DNA from: Jilunia laotingensis
GTDB taxonomy: Bacteria; Bacteroidota; Bacteroidia; Bacteroidales; Bacteroidaceae
NCBI RefSeq assembly: GCF_014385165.1
Contig: NZ_JACRTF010000001.1
Coordinates: 2,604,001 to 2,668,000 of the forward strand
Direction: 5' to 3'
Length of the DNA stretch: 64,000 nt
The position numbers and the translations under genes are program-made. Shown here piece after piece: positions 38,314 to 47,257 of the stretch. Under the pieces are notes generated by a model. The model did not search any database, was not told the origin of the DNA, and saw only the letters and a program-made list of their open reading frames with translations. Positions within the stretch are counted from its first letter, which is position 1; each line of letters begins with the position of its first letter.

Positions 38314-39387
38314 ATGAAACAGATTTTAGCTCTTGGACTACTTATATTGGGCGGCTTGTGCCCTGTCGATGCTTGTACGGGCATCTCTTTTACAGCAAAA
38401 GACGGTGCGTATGTGCAGGCACGGACGATCGAGTGGGGGGATAGTTATCTTCCCAGCGAATATGTCATCATTCCCCGGGGAGAACCACTCGTGTCGTATA
38501 CTCCCACGGGGGTGAACGGTATGCAGTTTCGCTCCAAATACGGTGTGGTGGGACTTGCAATTATCCAGAAGGAATTTATTGCCGAAGGATTGAATGAAGC
38601 CGGTTTGTCGGCAGGTTTGTTTTATTTTCCACGGTATGGCGGTTATCAGCCTTATGATGCCCGTGAAAATAGCCGTACATTATCCGATTTGCAGGTAGTG
38701 GCGTGGCTGTTATCGCAATTTTCTACCATAGATGAAGTGAAGGAGGCCTTGTCCGATGTCCGTATCGTATCCATTGATGAACCCGGTGCCACTTCTACCG
38801 TACATTGGCGTATCGGTGATGCCAGTGGAAAACAGGTCGTTTTGGAGATAGAAGACGGAGTTCCCCATTTTTATGATAATAAAGTAGGGGTACTGACTAA
38901 TTCGCCCGGTTTCCCTTGGCAAGTAACTAATCTGAATAATTATGTCAATCTCTTTCCCGGAGCCGCACCTGCGCAACATCTTTCCGGGGTTACACTGGCA
39001 CCTTTCGGGGCAGGTTCCGGTTTCCTGGGAATACCGGGGGACGTAACGCCTCCTTCCCGTTTTGTCCGTGCTGCATTTTATAAAGCGACTGCGCCTGAAT
39101 GCGCCACCGGACAGGAAACAGTGTTGCAGTGTTTTCATATTCTGAATAATTTTGATATTCCCGTCGGGATTGAGCATCCCCTTGGAAAAGCACCGGATAT
39201 TCCCAGTGCTACACAGTGGACTTCCGCTATCGATCTGACGAACCGGAAAGTGTACTATAAGACCTCTTATAATAACACTATACGGTGCATCGATCTCAAA
39301 GGGATTGATTTTGGCAAGGTGGAATACCAATCCCATCCGTTGGATAGAGAGAGGGTACAGCCGGTAGAGAAAATCGAAGTGAGATAA
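38314..39387 (+). CDS. bsh: Choloylglycine hydrolase family protein (bile salt hydrolase-like)
   Basis: 357 residues of the Ntn-hydrolase choloylglycine/penicillin V acylase family. A 20-residue leader is followed directly by Cys21 (CTGISFTAKDG), the N-terminal nucleophile exposed by processing. Arg in QARTIEWG and Asn in TNSPGFPWQ match conserved active-site residues. It likely deconjugates glycine- or taurine-bound bile acids in the periplasm; penicillin V acylase activity is an alternative. A 7alpha-hydroxysteroid dehydrogenase gene lies 3.4 kb away, which favours bile acids. Confidence 0.83.
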   Translation: MKQILALGLLILGGLCPVDACTGISFTAKDGAYVQARTIEWGDSYLPSEYVIIPRGEPLVSYTPTGVNGMQFRSKYGVVGLAIIQKEFIAEGLNEAGLSAGLFYFPRYGGYQPYDARENSRTLSDLQVVAWLLSQFSTIDEVKEALSDVRIVSIDEPGATSTVHWRIGDASGKQVVLEIEDGVPHFYDNKVGVLTNSPGFPWQVTNLNNYVNLFPGAAPAQHLSGVTLAPFGAGSGFLGIPGDVTPPSRFVRAAFYKATAPECATGQETVLQCFHILNNFDIPVGIEHPLGKAPDIPSATQWTSAIDLTNRKVYYKTSYNNTIRCIDLKGIDFGKVEYQSHPLDRERVQPVEKIEVR

Positions 39388-39415
39388 GATCGAAGTTCTT
39401 AAACAGGCTCACGGC

Positions 39416-40582
39416 TTATGCGGTTCTTTTCCTTATAGTTAAAAGTAATGTACTGACGGCACATATCAGGATAATGACGGAGGTTGTGATAAGCATATTC
39501 CCCAAACCTGCTAATGGAGAACATATTCCTCCTGCTAGGAATGCCATGAATCCGAGAACGGCAGAGGCGTAACCGGAATTCTCTCGTACCGGTTCCAATG
39601 CCAGTGCCGTGGTGGTAGGCAATATCATTCCCATACATACCAACAGGAGGAAGAGTGCTGTCTCTACTGCATAGACGGAACTTCCGGAGAGTAGCGTAGC
39701 AGCTACCAGAATACTCATCAAAAGGAATCCGCTTACACCGGTGGACAGCGCTTTTTCTACTTTCGGAAAGTATGTGGTAAGTAGAGAGCCTGCCATGATG
39801 CCCAGTGCATTGATTCCAAAACAAATGCTATAAGTGAGTGATGACAGTCCGTAATGTTTCTGGAAGATGAAGGGAGAGGCGGCAATGTAAGTGAACATTA
39901 CTCCCATAACTAAGGTTTGCGCCAATACGTAACGCATAAAATGACGATTGCGCAATATCGGTATATAGGCTTTTGCAGTACTGCTTGAAGAATTTTGAAC
40001 GGGCGTTTGCAACGATTCATGAAAATGGATGGTTGTCAGTAATAAAATAAGCCCGATGATCAACAAGGTTAAAAAGATTCCACGCCAGTCTGTCACCAAG
40101 AGTAATACTCCTCCTAAGACGGGGGCAAATATCGGAGCCAAACCTTGTACGCTACTCAACATAGAGAAGAACCGGGCGAGTTGCTTTCCTTCGTACAAGT
40201 CGGTGGCGATGGATTTAGAAATGACTACTCCCCCTGCTCCAGCTATTCCTTGGATAAAGCGAAAAAGAAGAAAGCTTCCTATGTTTGTGGATATCAGGCA
40301 GGCAATGGTGGAAACAATAAAAAGAACCAAAGAGAGTATCAAGGGAGGTTTACGTCCGTAACGATCGCTGATTGGTCCGATCAATAACTGTCCTGTCGCC
40401 AGTCCTATCATGCTTACGGTCAGTGTCAACTGTACCATAAAGGTGGAAGTGCCGAAATACTCACTCAACTCCGGCAGCGCAGGTAAATAGAAATCGGTAA
40501 CGAAAGGTCCGAATGCTGAAATCATTCCGACCAATATCAAGATATATAAATAAGAATTAGCTGTTCTGACATTCATAATCAT
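39416..40582 (-). CDS. Bcr/CflA-type MFS multidrug transporter
   Basis: 388 residues with about 12 hydrophobic helices. ATG at 40576 (third residue) is an equally good start. The segment DFYLPALPELSEYFGTSTFMVQLTLTVSMIGLATGQLLIGPISDRYGRKPPL is the signature of the DHA1 Bcr/CflA drug-resistance subfamily. It exports small toxic molecules with protons. It is convergent with the bile salt hydrolase gene; whether it moves bile acids is unknown. Confidence 0.88.
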   Translation of the reverse strand: MIMNVRTANSYLYILILVGMISAFGPFVTDFYLPALPELSEYFGTSTFMVQLTLTVSMIGLATGQLLIGPISDRYGRKPPLILSLVLFIVSTIACLISTNIGSFLLFRFIQGIAGAGGVVISKSIATDLYEGKQLARFFSMLSSVQGLAPIFAPVLGGVLLLVTDWRGIFLTLLIIGLILLLTTIHFHESLQTPVQNSSSSTAKAYIPILRNRHFMRYVLAQTLVMGVMFTYIAASPFIFQKHYGLSSLTYSICFGINALGIMAGSLLTTYFPKVEKALSTGVSGFLLMSILVAATLLSGSSVYAVETALFLLLVCMGMILPTTTALALEPVRENSGYASAVLGFMAFLAGGICSPLAGLGNMLITTSVIILICAVSTLLLTIRKRTA

Positions 40583-40660
40583 CGTTTTTTGTTCCGTGCA
40601 AAGTACGGGACAAAAAACCGGATGTCTCTGTTCTTTTTGGTAACGGTATTGGGCTTATTG

Positions 40661-41839
40661 TTACTGTTTGGAGATGTTCAGGTGCAGGTCATGCAGACAG
40701 GCTTTTATTTCTTCTTTGCTTCCTATATGCTTTCCCGGATCGTCCGATAGCTTCACACATTCGCGCCATTCCTGATTGGCGTTCATTTTGCATTGGGTCA
40801 GTTTCATCACGATGTTCGAAGGTTTGAACCCCGTATCGTTCGTCAGGTTGGTGCCGATACCAAAAGCGCACCGGATTTTCTCTCGGCAATAGTTTTGTAT
40901 ATCAATCGCTTTCTCAAAATCAAGAGCATTGCTGAACACAATGGTTTTGGTTGTAGGGTCGATCCCGAGTTCTTTATAGCGTGCGGTCAGCTTGTCTATG
41001 AATTCGAACTCGTCGCCCGAATCACAGCGTACCCCATCGAAAAGCTTGGCTTGTTTTCGGCTCAGGTTATTGAGGAACACATCGGAGGTGTAGGTATCGG
41101 ACAGGGCAATCCCTAAATCACCATCGTAAACATTCACCCAGTTTTCAAGTGCCATATAGTTGGCGTGTTTATAACCGAACTGAGCCCCGTGAAACATAAA
41201 CCATTCATGCGGATGAGTCCCCATCATCTTCATGTCATATTTCATGGCGAAATGACAATTGGATGTCCCGGTGAAATTAAGGGAGGTCCTTTTCAGATGG
41301 GCGATTACTTTATCCTGTACTTCATACGAGAATCTTCTCCTCGTGCCGAACTCCGAGAAGGGTAACTGATGTTGGTTTGAAAGCATGACCTTTTCTAAAA
41401 GCTTACAAATAATATTGCTCGTATCGGCTACATTTCCCAAAATCTCATTCTTTATTTCCGAGACGATGGCAAGCAAGGGTACTTCGTAAAGGGTAGCTTT
41501 ATAAAGATAATCTGTTATTTCAATATTCAGATGCCGTCCTTTGTCCAGATGGATTTTTATTTTATCCGGTTCGAATCGAAAAGAGGAGAGCCATTCCCAG
41601 TAAACCCTGGGGAGAAAGCGACAGTTATTCGTCATGTACTCCAGTTCTCTTTCGCTCAGCTTTACATTTTTCAGGTCACCGATTGCTTCCGAGAGTTTCA
41701 ATACGAAGTCTTTGGTATAAACAGTTTCGTCCCTGTCTCTAAAGCTGAAAGTTCCTATTGCGGAAGGAAATAATTTAATATAAGCATACGAAGTTGTGAA
41801 CTTATACAGATCGGTATCAAGTATTGTATTGATTATCAT
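40661..41839 (-). CDS. pncB: Nicotinate phosphoribosyltransferase
   Basis: 392 residues. It makes nicotinate mononucleotide from nicotinate and PRPP, the entry step of NAD salvage. Typical blocks: LDTDLYKFTTSYAYIKLFPSA at the N-terminus, TSNCHFAMKYDMKMMGTHPHEWFM with the phosphorylated-histidine region, and FDGVRCDSGDEFEF. Length matches PncB of about 400. Cytoplasmic, apparently monocistronic. Confidence 0.94.
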   Translation of the reverse strand: MIINTILDTDLYKFTTSYAYIKLFPSAIGTFSFRDRDETVYTKDFVLKLSEAIGDLKNVKLSERELEYMTNNCRFLPRVYWEWLSSFRFEPDKIKIHLDKGRHLNIEITDYLYKATLYEVPLLAIVSEIKNEILGNVADTSNIICKLLEKVMLSNQHQLPFSEFGTRRRFSYEVQDKVIAHLKRTSLNFTGTSNCHFAMKYDMKMMGTHPHEWFMFHGAQFGYKHANYMALENWVNVYDGDLGIALSDTYTSDVFLNNLSRKQAKLFDGVRCDSGDEFEFIDKLTARYKELGIDPTTKTIVFSNALDFEKAIDIQNYCREKIRCAFGIGTNLTNDTGFKPSNIVMKLTQCKMNANQEWRECVKLSDDPGKHIGSKEEIKACLHDLHLNISKQ

Positions 41840-41992
41840 TACACCATAGTTTTATCTAAAAACGCAACAAAGATACTATTTGTTGTGTAAAGTGTATCGA
41901 GAAAATGGTCTTTAATGTTCAAATAAATCTATCATGGATAGCTTTTATCTTTAAAAAAGAAAGAATTTTCTCGACTACCTGATAACTTTTGA

Positions 41993-42772
41993 TCAATCCA
42001 TATGCACGGTCGGATTATGGATAGTCAATCCACCGTCGGCTACAATTGTCTGTCCGGTGACGTATCGGGCATCTTCCGAAGCAAGAAAGGCAATGGTTGC
42101 AGCGATGTCCTGGGGGACACCCAGATAGGGGGTAGCACATTGACTGAGAAAGATGTTGCGGACATCCTCATTCAGGTTGTTGAGTGCGGCAGGGGTGAGT
42201 ACCAGTCCCGGGGCTACCGCATTGCAGCGAATATTCTTTTTTCCCATTTGGGTGGCGATGTATTTAGTCAGATTGATGACTCCGGCTTTGCTGGCTCCAT
42301 AAAGCGTACCGTTTGAGTCGGCTGTGATTCCACTGATAGAGGCTACGTTGACTATATTCCCACCGCCATGTGCAATCATTATGGGGATGACTAATTGAGA
42401 CAGATACATCGTACATGACAAATTAAGATGAAAAGCTTCATCGAAATAGTCAATATCGAGATTTTCGATATTCCTGTCACGTTTGGGATCTGTGCCGCCT
42501 ACATTATTCACTAACACATCGATGCGATCATACTCTTTAGTGGCGAATGTTATCAGTTCTTTGCAACTTTGCAATTCAGTGGCGGAGAAGTACACGGGGC
42601 GTACGTCAGCTCCCGAGCGGGCAAGCTCGTCTGCCAATTGTTCTGCTTTCTCTTTTGAATAATCAGCGATGATTACTTTGGCTCCTTCGGATACCATGCG
42701 GCGTGTGGTTGCCTCGCCTATACCACCAGCGGCTCCGGTGATTACTATAACTTTGTTTTCAAATCTGTTCAT
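41993..42772 (-). CDS. hdhA: 7alpha-hydroxysteroid dehydrogenase (SDR)
   Basis: 259 residues from the ATG at 42772 (MNRFENK); an upstream in-frame ATG at 42802 adds ten non-family residues. Short-chain dehydrogenase with TGAAGGIG cofactor motif, NNVGG, the catalytic Ser in NVASISGITADSNG and YxxxK in YGASK. As remembered, it is very close to the characterised B. fragilis 7alpha-hydroxysteroid dehydrogenase, also 259 residues. It would oxidise the 7alpha-hydroxyl of cholate or chenodeoxycholate. Substrate assignment rests on that resemblance and on the nearby bile salt hydrolase. Confidence 0.8.
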   Translation of the reverse strand: MNRFENKVIVITGAAGGIGEATTRRMVSEGAKVIIADYSKEKAEQLADELARSGADVRPVYFSATELQSCKELITFATKEYDRIDVLVNNVGGTDPKRDRNIENLDIDYFDEAFHLNLSCTMYLSQLVIPIMIAHGGGNIVNVASISGITADSNGTLYGASKAGVINLTKYIATQMGKKNIRCNAVAPGLVLTPAALNNLNEDVRNIFLSQCATPYLGVPQDIAATIAFLASEDARYVTGQTIVADGGLTIHNPTVHMD

Positions 42773-42919
42773 ATCGGATTGTTTTGAGGATTTTTGTATC
42801 ACATAACAATCTGATTTCTGAAATGTTACCTCTTTAAACCCTCTTTAATAGGATTGGGCAATCCATTCAATAACTTTTGCATCTGCATCTGTCTGCTCCC
42901 GGCTTGTATTTATAAACCT

Positions 42920-43111
42920 GTTAAATGTTAACATAAGAATCTGAATTTGTTAACGGAGCGCGGATTCTATTAAACCATGTTATAAGATGCGTGATTATGC
43001 TTCTGAAATTTGGAGGTTTCCCGTAAGTCCGTATCTTTGCAATGTGTTTTTCATAGTATTAGATTTAAGGTTAACAAAAGATTGGCTGTCTGGGATAGAT
43101 GGCCTTTTTTT
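42920..43111 (+). repeat. Tandem repeat unit 1 (promoter plus sRNA-like transcript)
   Basis: First of two homologous units of about 190 bp. It opens with GTTAAATGTTAAC (42920-42932), shares TTAAACC(A/G)TGTTATAA in the middle, and ends with the transcript described below. The second unit is at 43148-43340. The whole 550-bp gap between the dehydrogenase and the outer-membrane gene is taken up by these units and short linkers. Confidence 0.85.
43044..43111 (+). ncRNA. Candidate small RNA, copy 1
   Basis: Promoter: TTTG (43009-43012), 19-bp spacer, TATCTTTG (43032-43039), an excellent Bacteroides match. A predicted transcript of about 68 nt contains the conserved block TAGATTTAAGGTTAACAAA. It ends in an 8-bp terminator stem (43084-43091 with 43097-43104) plus seven U (43105-43111). 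No open frame of note. Transcript start is estimated from promoter geometry. It may belong to a known paralogous Bacteroides sRNA family (FopS comes to mind), which I could not check. Confidence 0.7.
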
Positions 43112-43147
43112 ATGTCCGTAGCTCTCCTGGAAGATGTAAATGAGTGT

Positions 43148-43340
43148 GTTAAATGTTAACGTAATAAGTTTTAAGTGTTAATGAACTGCGCATTGCATTA
43201 AACCGTGTTATAATATAAACTGAAAAGGCTTCGAAATTTGCTAATTTCCCGGAAGTCCGTATCTTTGCATCGTGTTTTTTTCATAAGTATTAGATTTAAG
43301 GTTAACAAAGATTGGCTGCTCGTGACGAGTAGCCATTTTT
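43148..43340 (+). repeat. Tandem repeat unit 2 (promoter plus sRNA-like transcript)
   Basis: Second unit, opening with the identical GTTAAATGTTAAC (43148-43160) and repeating the promoter and transcript architecture of unit 1 with scattered substitutions. Divergence is highest between the GTTAAC block and the promoter. Confidence 0.85.
43272..43340 (+). ncRNA. Candidate small RNA, copy 2
   Basis: Promoter: TTTG (43237-43240), 19-bp spacer, TATCTTTG (43260-43267). The predicted 69-nt transcript shares TAGATTTAAGGTTAACAAAG with copy 1. Its terminator stem GGCTGCTC/GAGTAGCC (43314-43321 with 43327-43334) differs in sequence from copy 1 but pairs equally well, followed by five U. The stem-loop ends 13 bp before the stop of the convergent gene and may also end that transcript. 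Confidence 0.7.
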
Positions 43341-43352
43341 GCTTTATAAGGG

Positions 43353-43985
43353 TCAGAATCTATATCCTAATCCGATTCTGAGACTGATATAGGCACTTGA
43401 GAATCCATTGGATGAAGCCAAATATCCTACACCTCCCGAGAGATCGAATGAAAAATGTCGCCATACCCGGCGGAATCCCCAATAAGGAGTGATGTTCCAT
43501 ACATTTGTTCCTTCCCATCCGTTTGTAAGGAAGATAGGGAAAGAGTATCCTCCGTTGACGGATATATATCCCCCTGAATTGCCATAAGTACGTTTATCAT
43601 GACGATGTCTTTTCTGCAAGTTGTAGTAAAATCGTGGTTCTACTGCGATATCCCCTGTCACCATGTGATAATCTTTAGTGGTGATGTAGATCTCATTGGT
43701 AGATTTCATATCCAGTCCCCATAATTGACCATAAGTATAAGATGCACCGGCACTGAAGATGATAGTGCCGCGAGGCGCAAAAGCATGTTCATAACTATAA
43801 GCCAGGCCGAGTCCGTTCACACCGATGGTGTGTCCTGATACGGTCCGATCCTGCATTGATTTGTTACTCTTTCCGACATTTGGATTTTGCGCATTAAGAG
43901 GGATTATAAAGAATAGACATGCCAGAATACCTACTGATTTTCGGGTTGGCAGAAAGAAGCAAAGGAGTTGGTTTATTTGTTCCAT
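43353..43985 (-). CDS. Predicted outer-membrane beta-barrel protein
   Basis: 210 residues with a hydrophobic leader (about residues 15-32, GILACLFFIIPLNAQ) and cleavage near NAQ. The mature part is rich in Gly, Tyr and Phe with alternating polar/hydrophobic strands and ends in Phe (IGLGYRF), typical of small barrels. An internal ATG at 43868 is possible but would lose the leader. No specific family recognised. Confidence 0.65.
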   Translation of the reverse strand: MEQINQLLCFFLPTRKSVGILACLFFIIPLNAQNPNVGKSNKSMQDRTVSGHTIGVNGLGLAYSYEHAFAPRGTIIFSAGASYTYGQLWGLDMKSTNEIYITTKDYHMVTGDIAVEPRFYYNLQKRHRHDKRTYGNSGGYISVNGGYSFPIFLTNGWEGTNVWNITPYWGFRRVWRHFSFDLSGGVGYLASSNGFSSAYISLRIGLGYRF

Positions 43986-44159
43986 ACAATTTTAGTGATT
44001 ATGATTATACATTTGATTCTTTTCCTATAAAGACAGCAGAGAGTGGTAAACTCCCTATGGTGGAAATGAAAAATTTCATTGGTTGGAGAGCAAAAACACT
44101 TCTTTATTGTTATTAGAGGAGTATCAGTAATATAAGTATAAACTATAAAAGAAGATGTT

Positions 44160-45023
44160 ATGAGAAAGAAATTAGTCGGGTCGGGCATGATTCTCGGTGT
44201 ATTGCTACTTGTCTCTTGTTCAGGTGGCAGTAATAAAACAGCAGATGTGACCTATAGTAAGGCAGAGATTGAGAGTGCGGATAGTGTGATTCGTTATTAT
44301 GACACAGCTTTGGCATTATTGAAAAATGTAGTGAAAGAGAAAGAAGTAAATGCTGTGTTGGGATATATGGAGCAGGAGGGTAAAGCTCCTTCTATTCCTG
44401 CCATTGCTCCTCCGGCTGTTTCTGAAAAAGAATTGTCGGATTTGATGAATCCCGGGAATTGCTTTAATGCAGAGACTCAACAGAACTTGAAACAGAGTTT
44501 TTCCGGTTTGTTCAGCGCAAGAGCGTTGTTTTATACCAACTTTGACCAGTATTTGGCAGATATAAAGGCAAAGAAATACGTTAAGGCAAAGAAGTTGGTG
44601 AACAGAGGTTATCAATTCAGCACGGAAATGTCTGAATACAAACAGAATATTTTCGATATTCTAAGTCCTTTTACTGAGAAAGCCCAACAGGTGGTTCTGT
44701 CAGGCAATCCGTTGAAAGAGCAACTGATGGCTATGAAGAAGATGACACTGGACATGCAAAGCATAACTAATCTGTATTCCCGTAAACATAATATGGACGG
44801 CGTACGCATTGATTTGAAAGTCAGTGAACTTAATCATGAACTGGAAGTCGCCAAAAAACTTCCGGTAGTGGCTGGATATGATTCTGAGACGAAGTCTTTC
44901 CAGACTTTTCTGGGTAAAGTGGAAACTTTCCTCAAACAGGTACATCAGATTCGTGAGAAAGCAGTATTTACCGAAGCTGATTACGATATGTTGTCCAGTG
45001 CTTACGAAACTACCATAATTTAA
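44160..45023 (+). CDS. Lipoprotein of unknown function (DUF3829-like)
   Basis: 287 residues. Lipoprotein leader ending LVSC (Cys20). The rest is predicted mostly alpha-helical with long amphipathic helices (YNDTALALLKNVVKEKEVN-like stretch at 45-65; the C-terminal FLKQVHQIREKAVFTEADYDMLSSAYE). This pattern resembles YiiG/DUF3829 lipoproteins. Its stop overlaps the next start (TAATG at 45021-45025), so the two genes are coupled. Function unknown. Confidence 0.6.
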   Translation: MRKKLVGSGMILGVLLLVSCSGGSNKTADVTYSKAEIESADSVIRYYDTALALLKNVVKEKEVNAVLGYMEQEGKAPSIPAIAPPAVSEKELSDLMNPGNCFNAETQQNLKQSFSGLFSARALFYTNFDQYLADIKAKKYVKAKKLVNRGYQFSTEMSEYKQNIFDILSPFTEKAQQVVLSGNPLKEQLMAMKKMTLDMQSITNLYSRKHNMDGVRIDLKVSELNHELEVAKKLPVVAGYDSETKSFQTFLGKVETFLKQVHQIREKAVFTEADYDMLSSAYETTII

Positions 45024-45424
45024 TGTATGGTTGGATGAACATCATTCTGTTTGATGGTGTATGTAATCTTTGTAACGGAGTGGTCAGCTTCATTATAAAG
45101 AGAGATAAAAAAGCCCTGTTCCGGTTTGCTGCTTTACAATCCGGCACAGGGCAACTTTTGCTTAAAAGATACGGTGTGGAAAATGAGAATATCACTTTAT
45201 TCTATTTCAAAGATAATGTCTGTTTCCGAAAATCCGCTGCCGTATTACATATATTCAAAGACCTGGGTGGGATATGGAAATGTTTTTATCCGTTAATTAT
45301 TCTTCCTGTCTGCTTGAGGGATACCGTTTACCTGTTTATTTCACGTAATAGGTATCGTTGGTTCGGTAAAAGAAAAAACTGTATGATTCCTACGGAAGAA
45401 ATACGTAAACGTTTCCTCTATTGA
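45023..45424 (+). CDS. Thiol-disulfide oxidoreductase of the DCC family (DUF393)
   Basis: 133 residues from 45023, or 129 from the ATG at 45035 (MNIILFDGVCNLC). The defining motif FDGVCNLCNGVVSF holds the D-x-x-C-x-x-C of the DCC family. RFAALQSGTGQLLL, with the conserved RF-A-LQS, follows. No signal peptide. Redox role is inferred from the CxxC; partners are unknown. Coupled to the preceding lipoprotein gene. Confidence 0.82.
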   Translation: MYGWMNIILFDGVCNLCNGVVSFIIKRDKKALFRFAALQSGTGQLLLKRYGVENENITLFYFKDNVCFRKSAAVLHIFKDLGGIWKCFYPLIILPVCLRDTVYLFISRNRYRWFGKRKNCMIPTEEIRKRFLY

Positions 45425-45436
45425 GTCTGTTTTTTC

Positions 45437-46294
45437 TTATTCTACCGGGATATAGATCTCAGTCAGCAATTCATTGGGTTCGGTATTGGCAGGATCGTTC
45501 AGATAGCGTTCGGCACTGGCTTCATCGCGAAGGGTACATTCCATTTCGGGAAGATATTTTCCGTAGATGGTGTCGTAAACTGCTTGTAGATTGTCGTAGG
45601 GACCTTTGTAGAGGAAAACGGCGTAACGTCCTGCTGGAAGTAGTTTGTATCCTATATCTCCTTTAGGGGTGACAGTAACAGGCATCACCATGCATACATC
45701 GGTACGCAGCTTTTCTGCCGGAGTCACTTTAGGATCATCGTAATAAATGCAAAGCGGTGACGGTTCGCCTCCTGGCAGGCTCTGTTCCTTGACAAATCGC
45801 CATAAGCGTCCCCAAGTACCACAGTAATCATTAAATTTATAATCACCGGATAGCCGGATATAAATCACGTTGCGTGCAGGAATGCTTTTTATTTCACTTT
45901 TTAACTCCAAATCGGGTCTGATAATAGCTGGTTTCATAATTACAAAATTTTTATTGTTTCTATACTCTAAAGGTGAAATACCATATAATTGTTTGAACAC
46001 CTTGGAGAGCGATGAAGGGGATGAATAACCGATACGGTATGCAATATCGGCAACAGGGATATCCGAATAGCGTAGCAAGCGTGCTGCCGCTTCTGTTCGG
46101 GTACGTATGATAAAAGTTCCGATAGGTTCGCCTAAAAAGGCACTTATGATGCGGTGGAAGTAAAAAGGTGAAAAATGAGAAATCCTGGCCAGTGATTTCA
46201 AATCTATCTCCTCTCCCAAATGAAGGTTGATATAATCCACTACGGTATTTACACACATCTGATACTCTTCCCGAGTCGTTTTCTTTTCCGGCAT
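45437..46294 (-). CDS. AraC-family regulator with GyrI-like effector domain
   Basis: 285 residues. Here the DNA-binding AraC domain is N-terminal (about 10-110: LARISHFSPFYFHRIISAFLGEPIGTFI ... GYSSPSSLSKVFKQLYGISPLEYR). The C-terminal half (about 120-285) is a GyrI/SOUL-type small-molecule-binding domain (ARNVIYIRLSGDY ... GRYAVFLYKGPYDNLQAVYDTIY). This Rob/SoxS-like design usually senses hydrophobic compounds. It is convergent with the DCC gene. Confidence 0.88.
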   Translation of the reverse strand: MPEKKTTREEYQMCVNTVVDYINLHLGEEIDLKSLARISHFSPFYFHRIISAFLGEPIGTFIIRTRTEAAARLLRYSDIPVADIAYRIGYSSPSSLSKVFKQLYGISPLEYRNNKNFVIMKPAIIRPDLELKSEIKSIPARNVIYIRLSGDYKFNDYCGTWGRLWRFVKEQSLPGGEPSPLCIYYDDPKVTPAEKLRTDVCMVMPVTVTPKGDIGYKLLPAGRYAVFLYKGPYDNLQAVYDTIYGKYLPEMECTLRDEASAERYLNDPANTEPNELLTEIYIPVE

Positions 46295-46448
46295 GATATT
46301 GTTTTTTGTATTTCACTGGGCAAAGATAATCGGTAAATGATCAAGTGACTTGTCCGATATTGCGGAAAGTGGAGAAATGTCACTCGTCTGTAATTTATAA
46401 TCCGCGAATTTTGTTTAAGTTTGCACTTCATTAAAAACTTATACGAAT

Positions 46449-46724
46449 ATGATCAGATTAAATGTTTTCATTAAGGTGTCCGATGCTCACCGGGCTACTG
46501 TACTCGAGTTGGCTAAGGACTTGGTGGCACACTCTTTGAAAGATGGAGGTTGCATTGCTTATGATGTCTTTGAAAGTTCTACCCGTAAAGATGTTCTTAT
46601 GATTTGTGAAACGTGGAAGGATGAAGCATCCTTGTCGGCTCATGAGAAAGCGGAACATTTTGTGACATTAGTCCCTCGGATACATGAGCTGAGTGAAATG
46701 AAGTTAGAGAAATTTATCTTCTAA
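46449..46724 (+). CDS. Antibiotic biosynthesis monooxygenase domain protein (YgiN-like)
   Basis: 91 residues, the usual size of a single-domain ABM protein: INVFIKVSDAHRATVLELAKDLVAHSLKDGGCIAYDVFES and the later FVTLVPRIHELSEM. Such proteins act on quinones or other small aromatics, often as dimers; the substrate is unknown here. It faces the AraC/GyrI regulator divergently (155 bp), which might control it. A strong terminator follows. Confidence 0.82.
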   Translation: MIRLNVFIKVSDAHRATVLELAKDLVAHSLKDGGCIAYDVFESSTRKDVLMICETWKDEASLSAHEKAEHFVTLVPRIHELSEMKLEKFIF

Positions 46725-46734
46725 AATAAGGAGG

Positions 46735-46775
46735 AGTCCTGTTTATACTTTGAGATATATAAGCAGGACTTTTTA
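46735..46775 (+). terminator. Terminator after the ABM gene
   Basis: 13-bp arms AGTCCTGTTTATA (46735-46747) and TATAAGCAGGACT (46758-46770), with one G-T pair, followed by TTTTTAATT. Confidence 0.8.
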
Positions 46776-46919
46776 ATTACTGGTTACGGTTGTCTTCAAA
46801 ATGGATAGACAAACGCTAGTTTTATACCTATAACTATTGCCGGATGATTTTATTGAATGAGGGATTTTAATTCTTTCTTGGTGTCGGTTATAAAACGGGA
46901 CTTTTCGTTGAAAAACATC

Positions 46920-47201
46920 TTATGTCGGTTCCACAACAACCTCTCCTGGGGTATGTACTCGTTCCTGATCGGCTCTCCTTGTCAGTGTGGTAGCCATAAA
47001 GGGTAAATGGTATTTTCGGGAGAGACCGGCATATTCTTCCCATAACGATTTCAAAGTCGTTCTTCCTGATTCTTTATCGATTAAATTAGCCATTGCGACC
47101 GTTCCATCTGTTTTTAGGTTGAATTCTCTTTTAATCCGTTCGCCCAAGGCTCCTTCCATTAAAATAAAGGGATGTGAAGTTATGCATGTTTGGAAATCCA
47201 T
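46920..47201 (-). pseudogene. N-terminal fragment of a homocysteine S-methyltransferase
   Basis: 93 codons that start like homocysteine S-methyltransferases (PFILMEGALGERIKREF ... SLWEEYAGLSRKYHLPFMATTLTRRADQERV). The frame then runs into an unrelated tail (HTPGEVVVEPT) and stops; the family is normally about 300 residues with zinc-binding Cys near the C-terminus, all missing here. No continuation was found in the 195 bp beyond. It is a remnant left by deletion or rearrangement. Confidence 0.7.
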
Positions 47202-47257
47202 CCGGTGTTTTGTATTATTAATGAATTTGAATCAAGAAAAATGATCTGGTTTATAGA

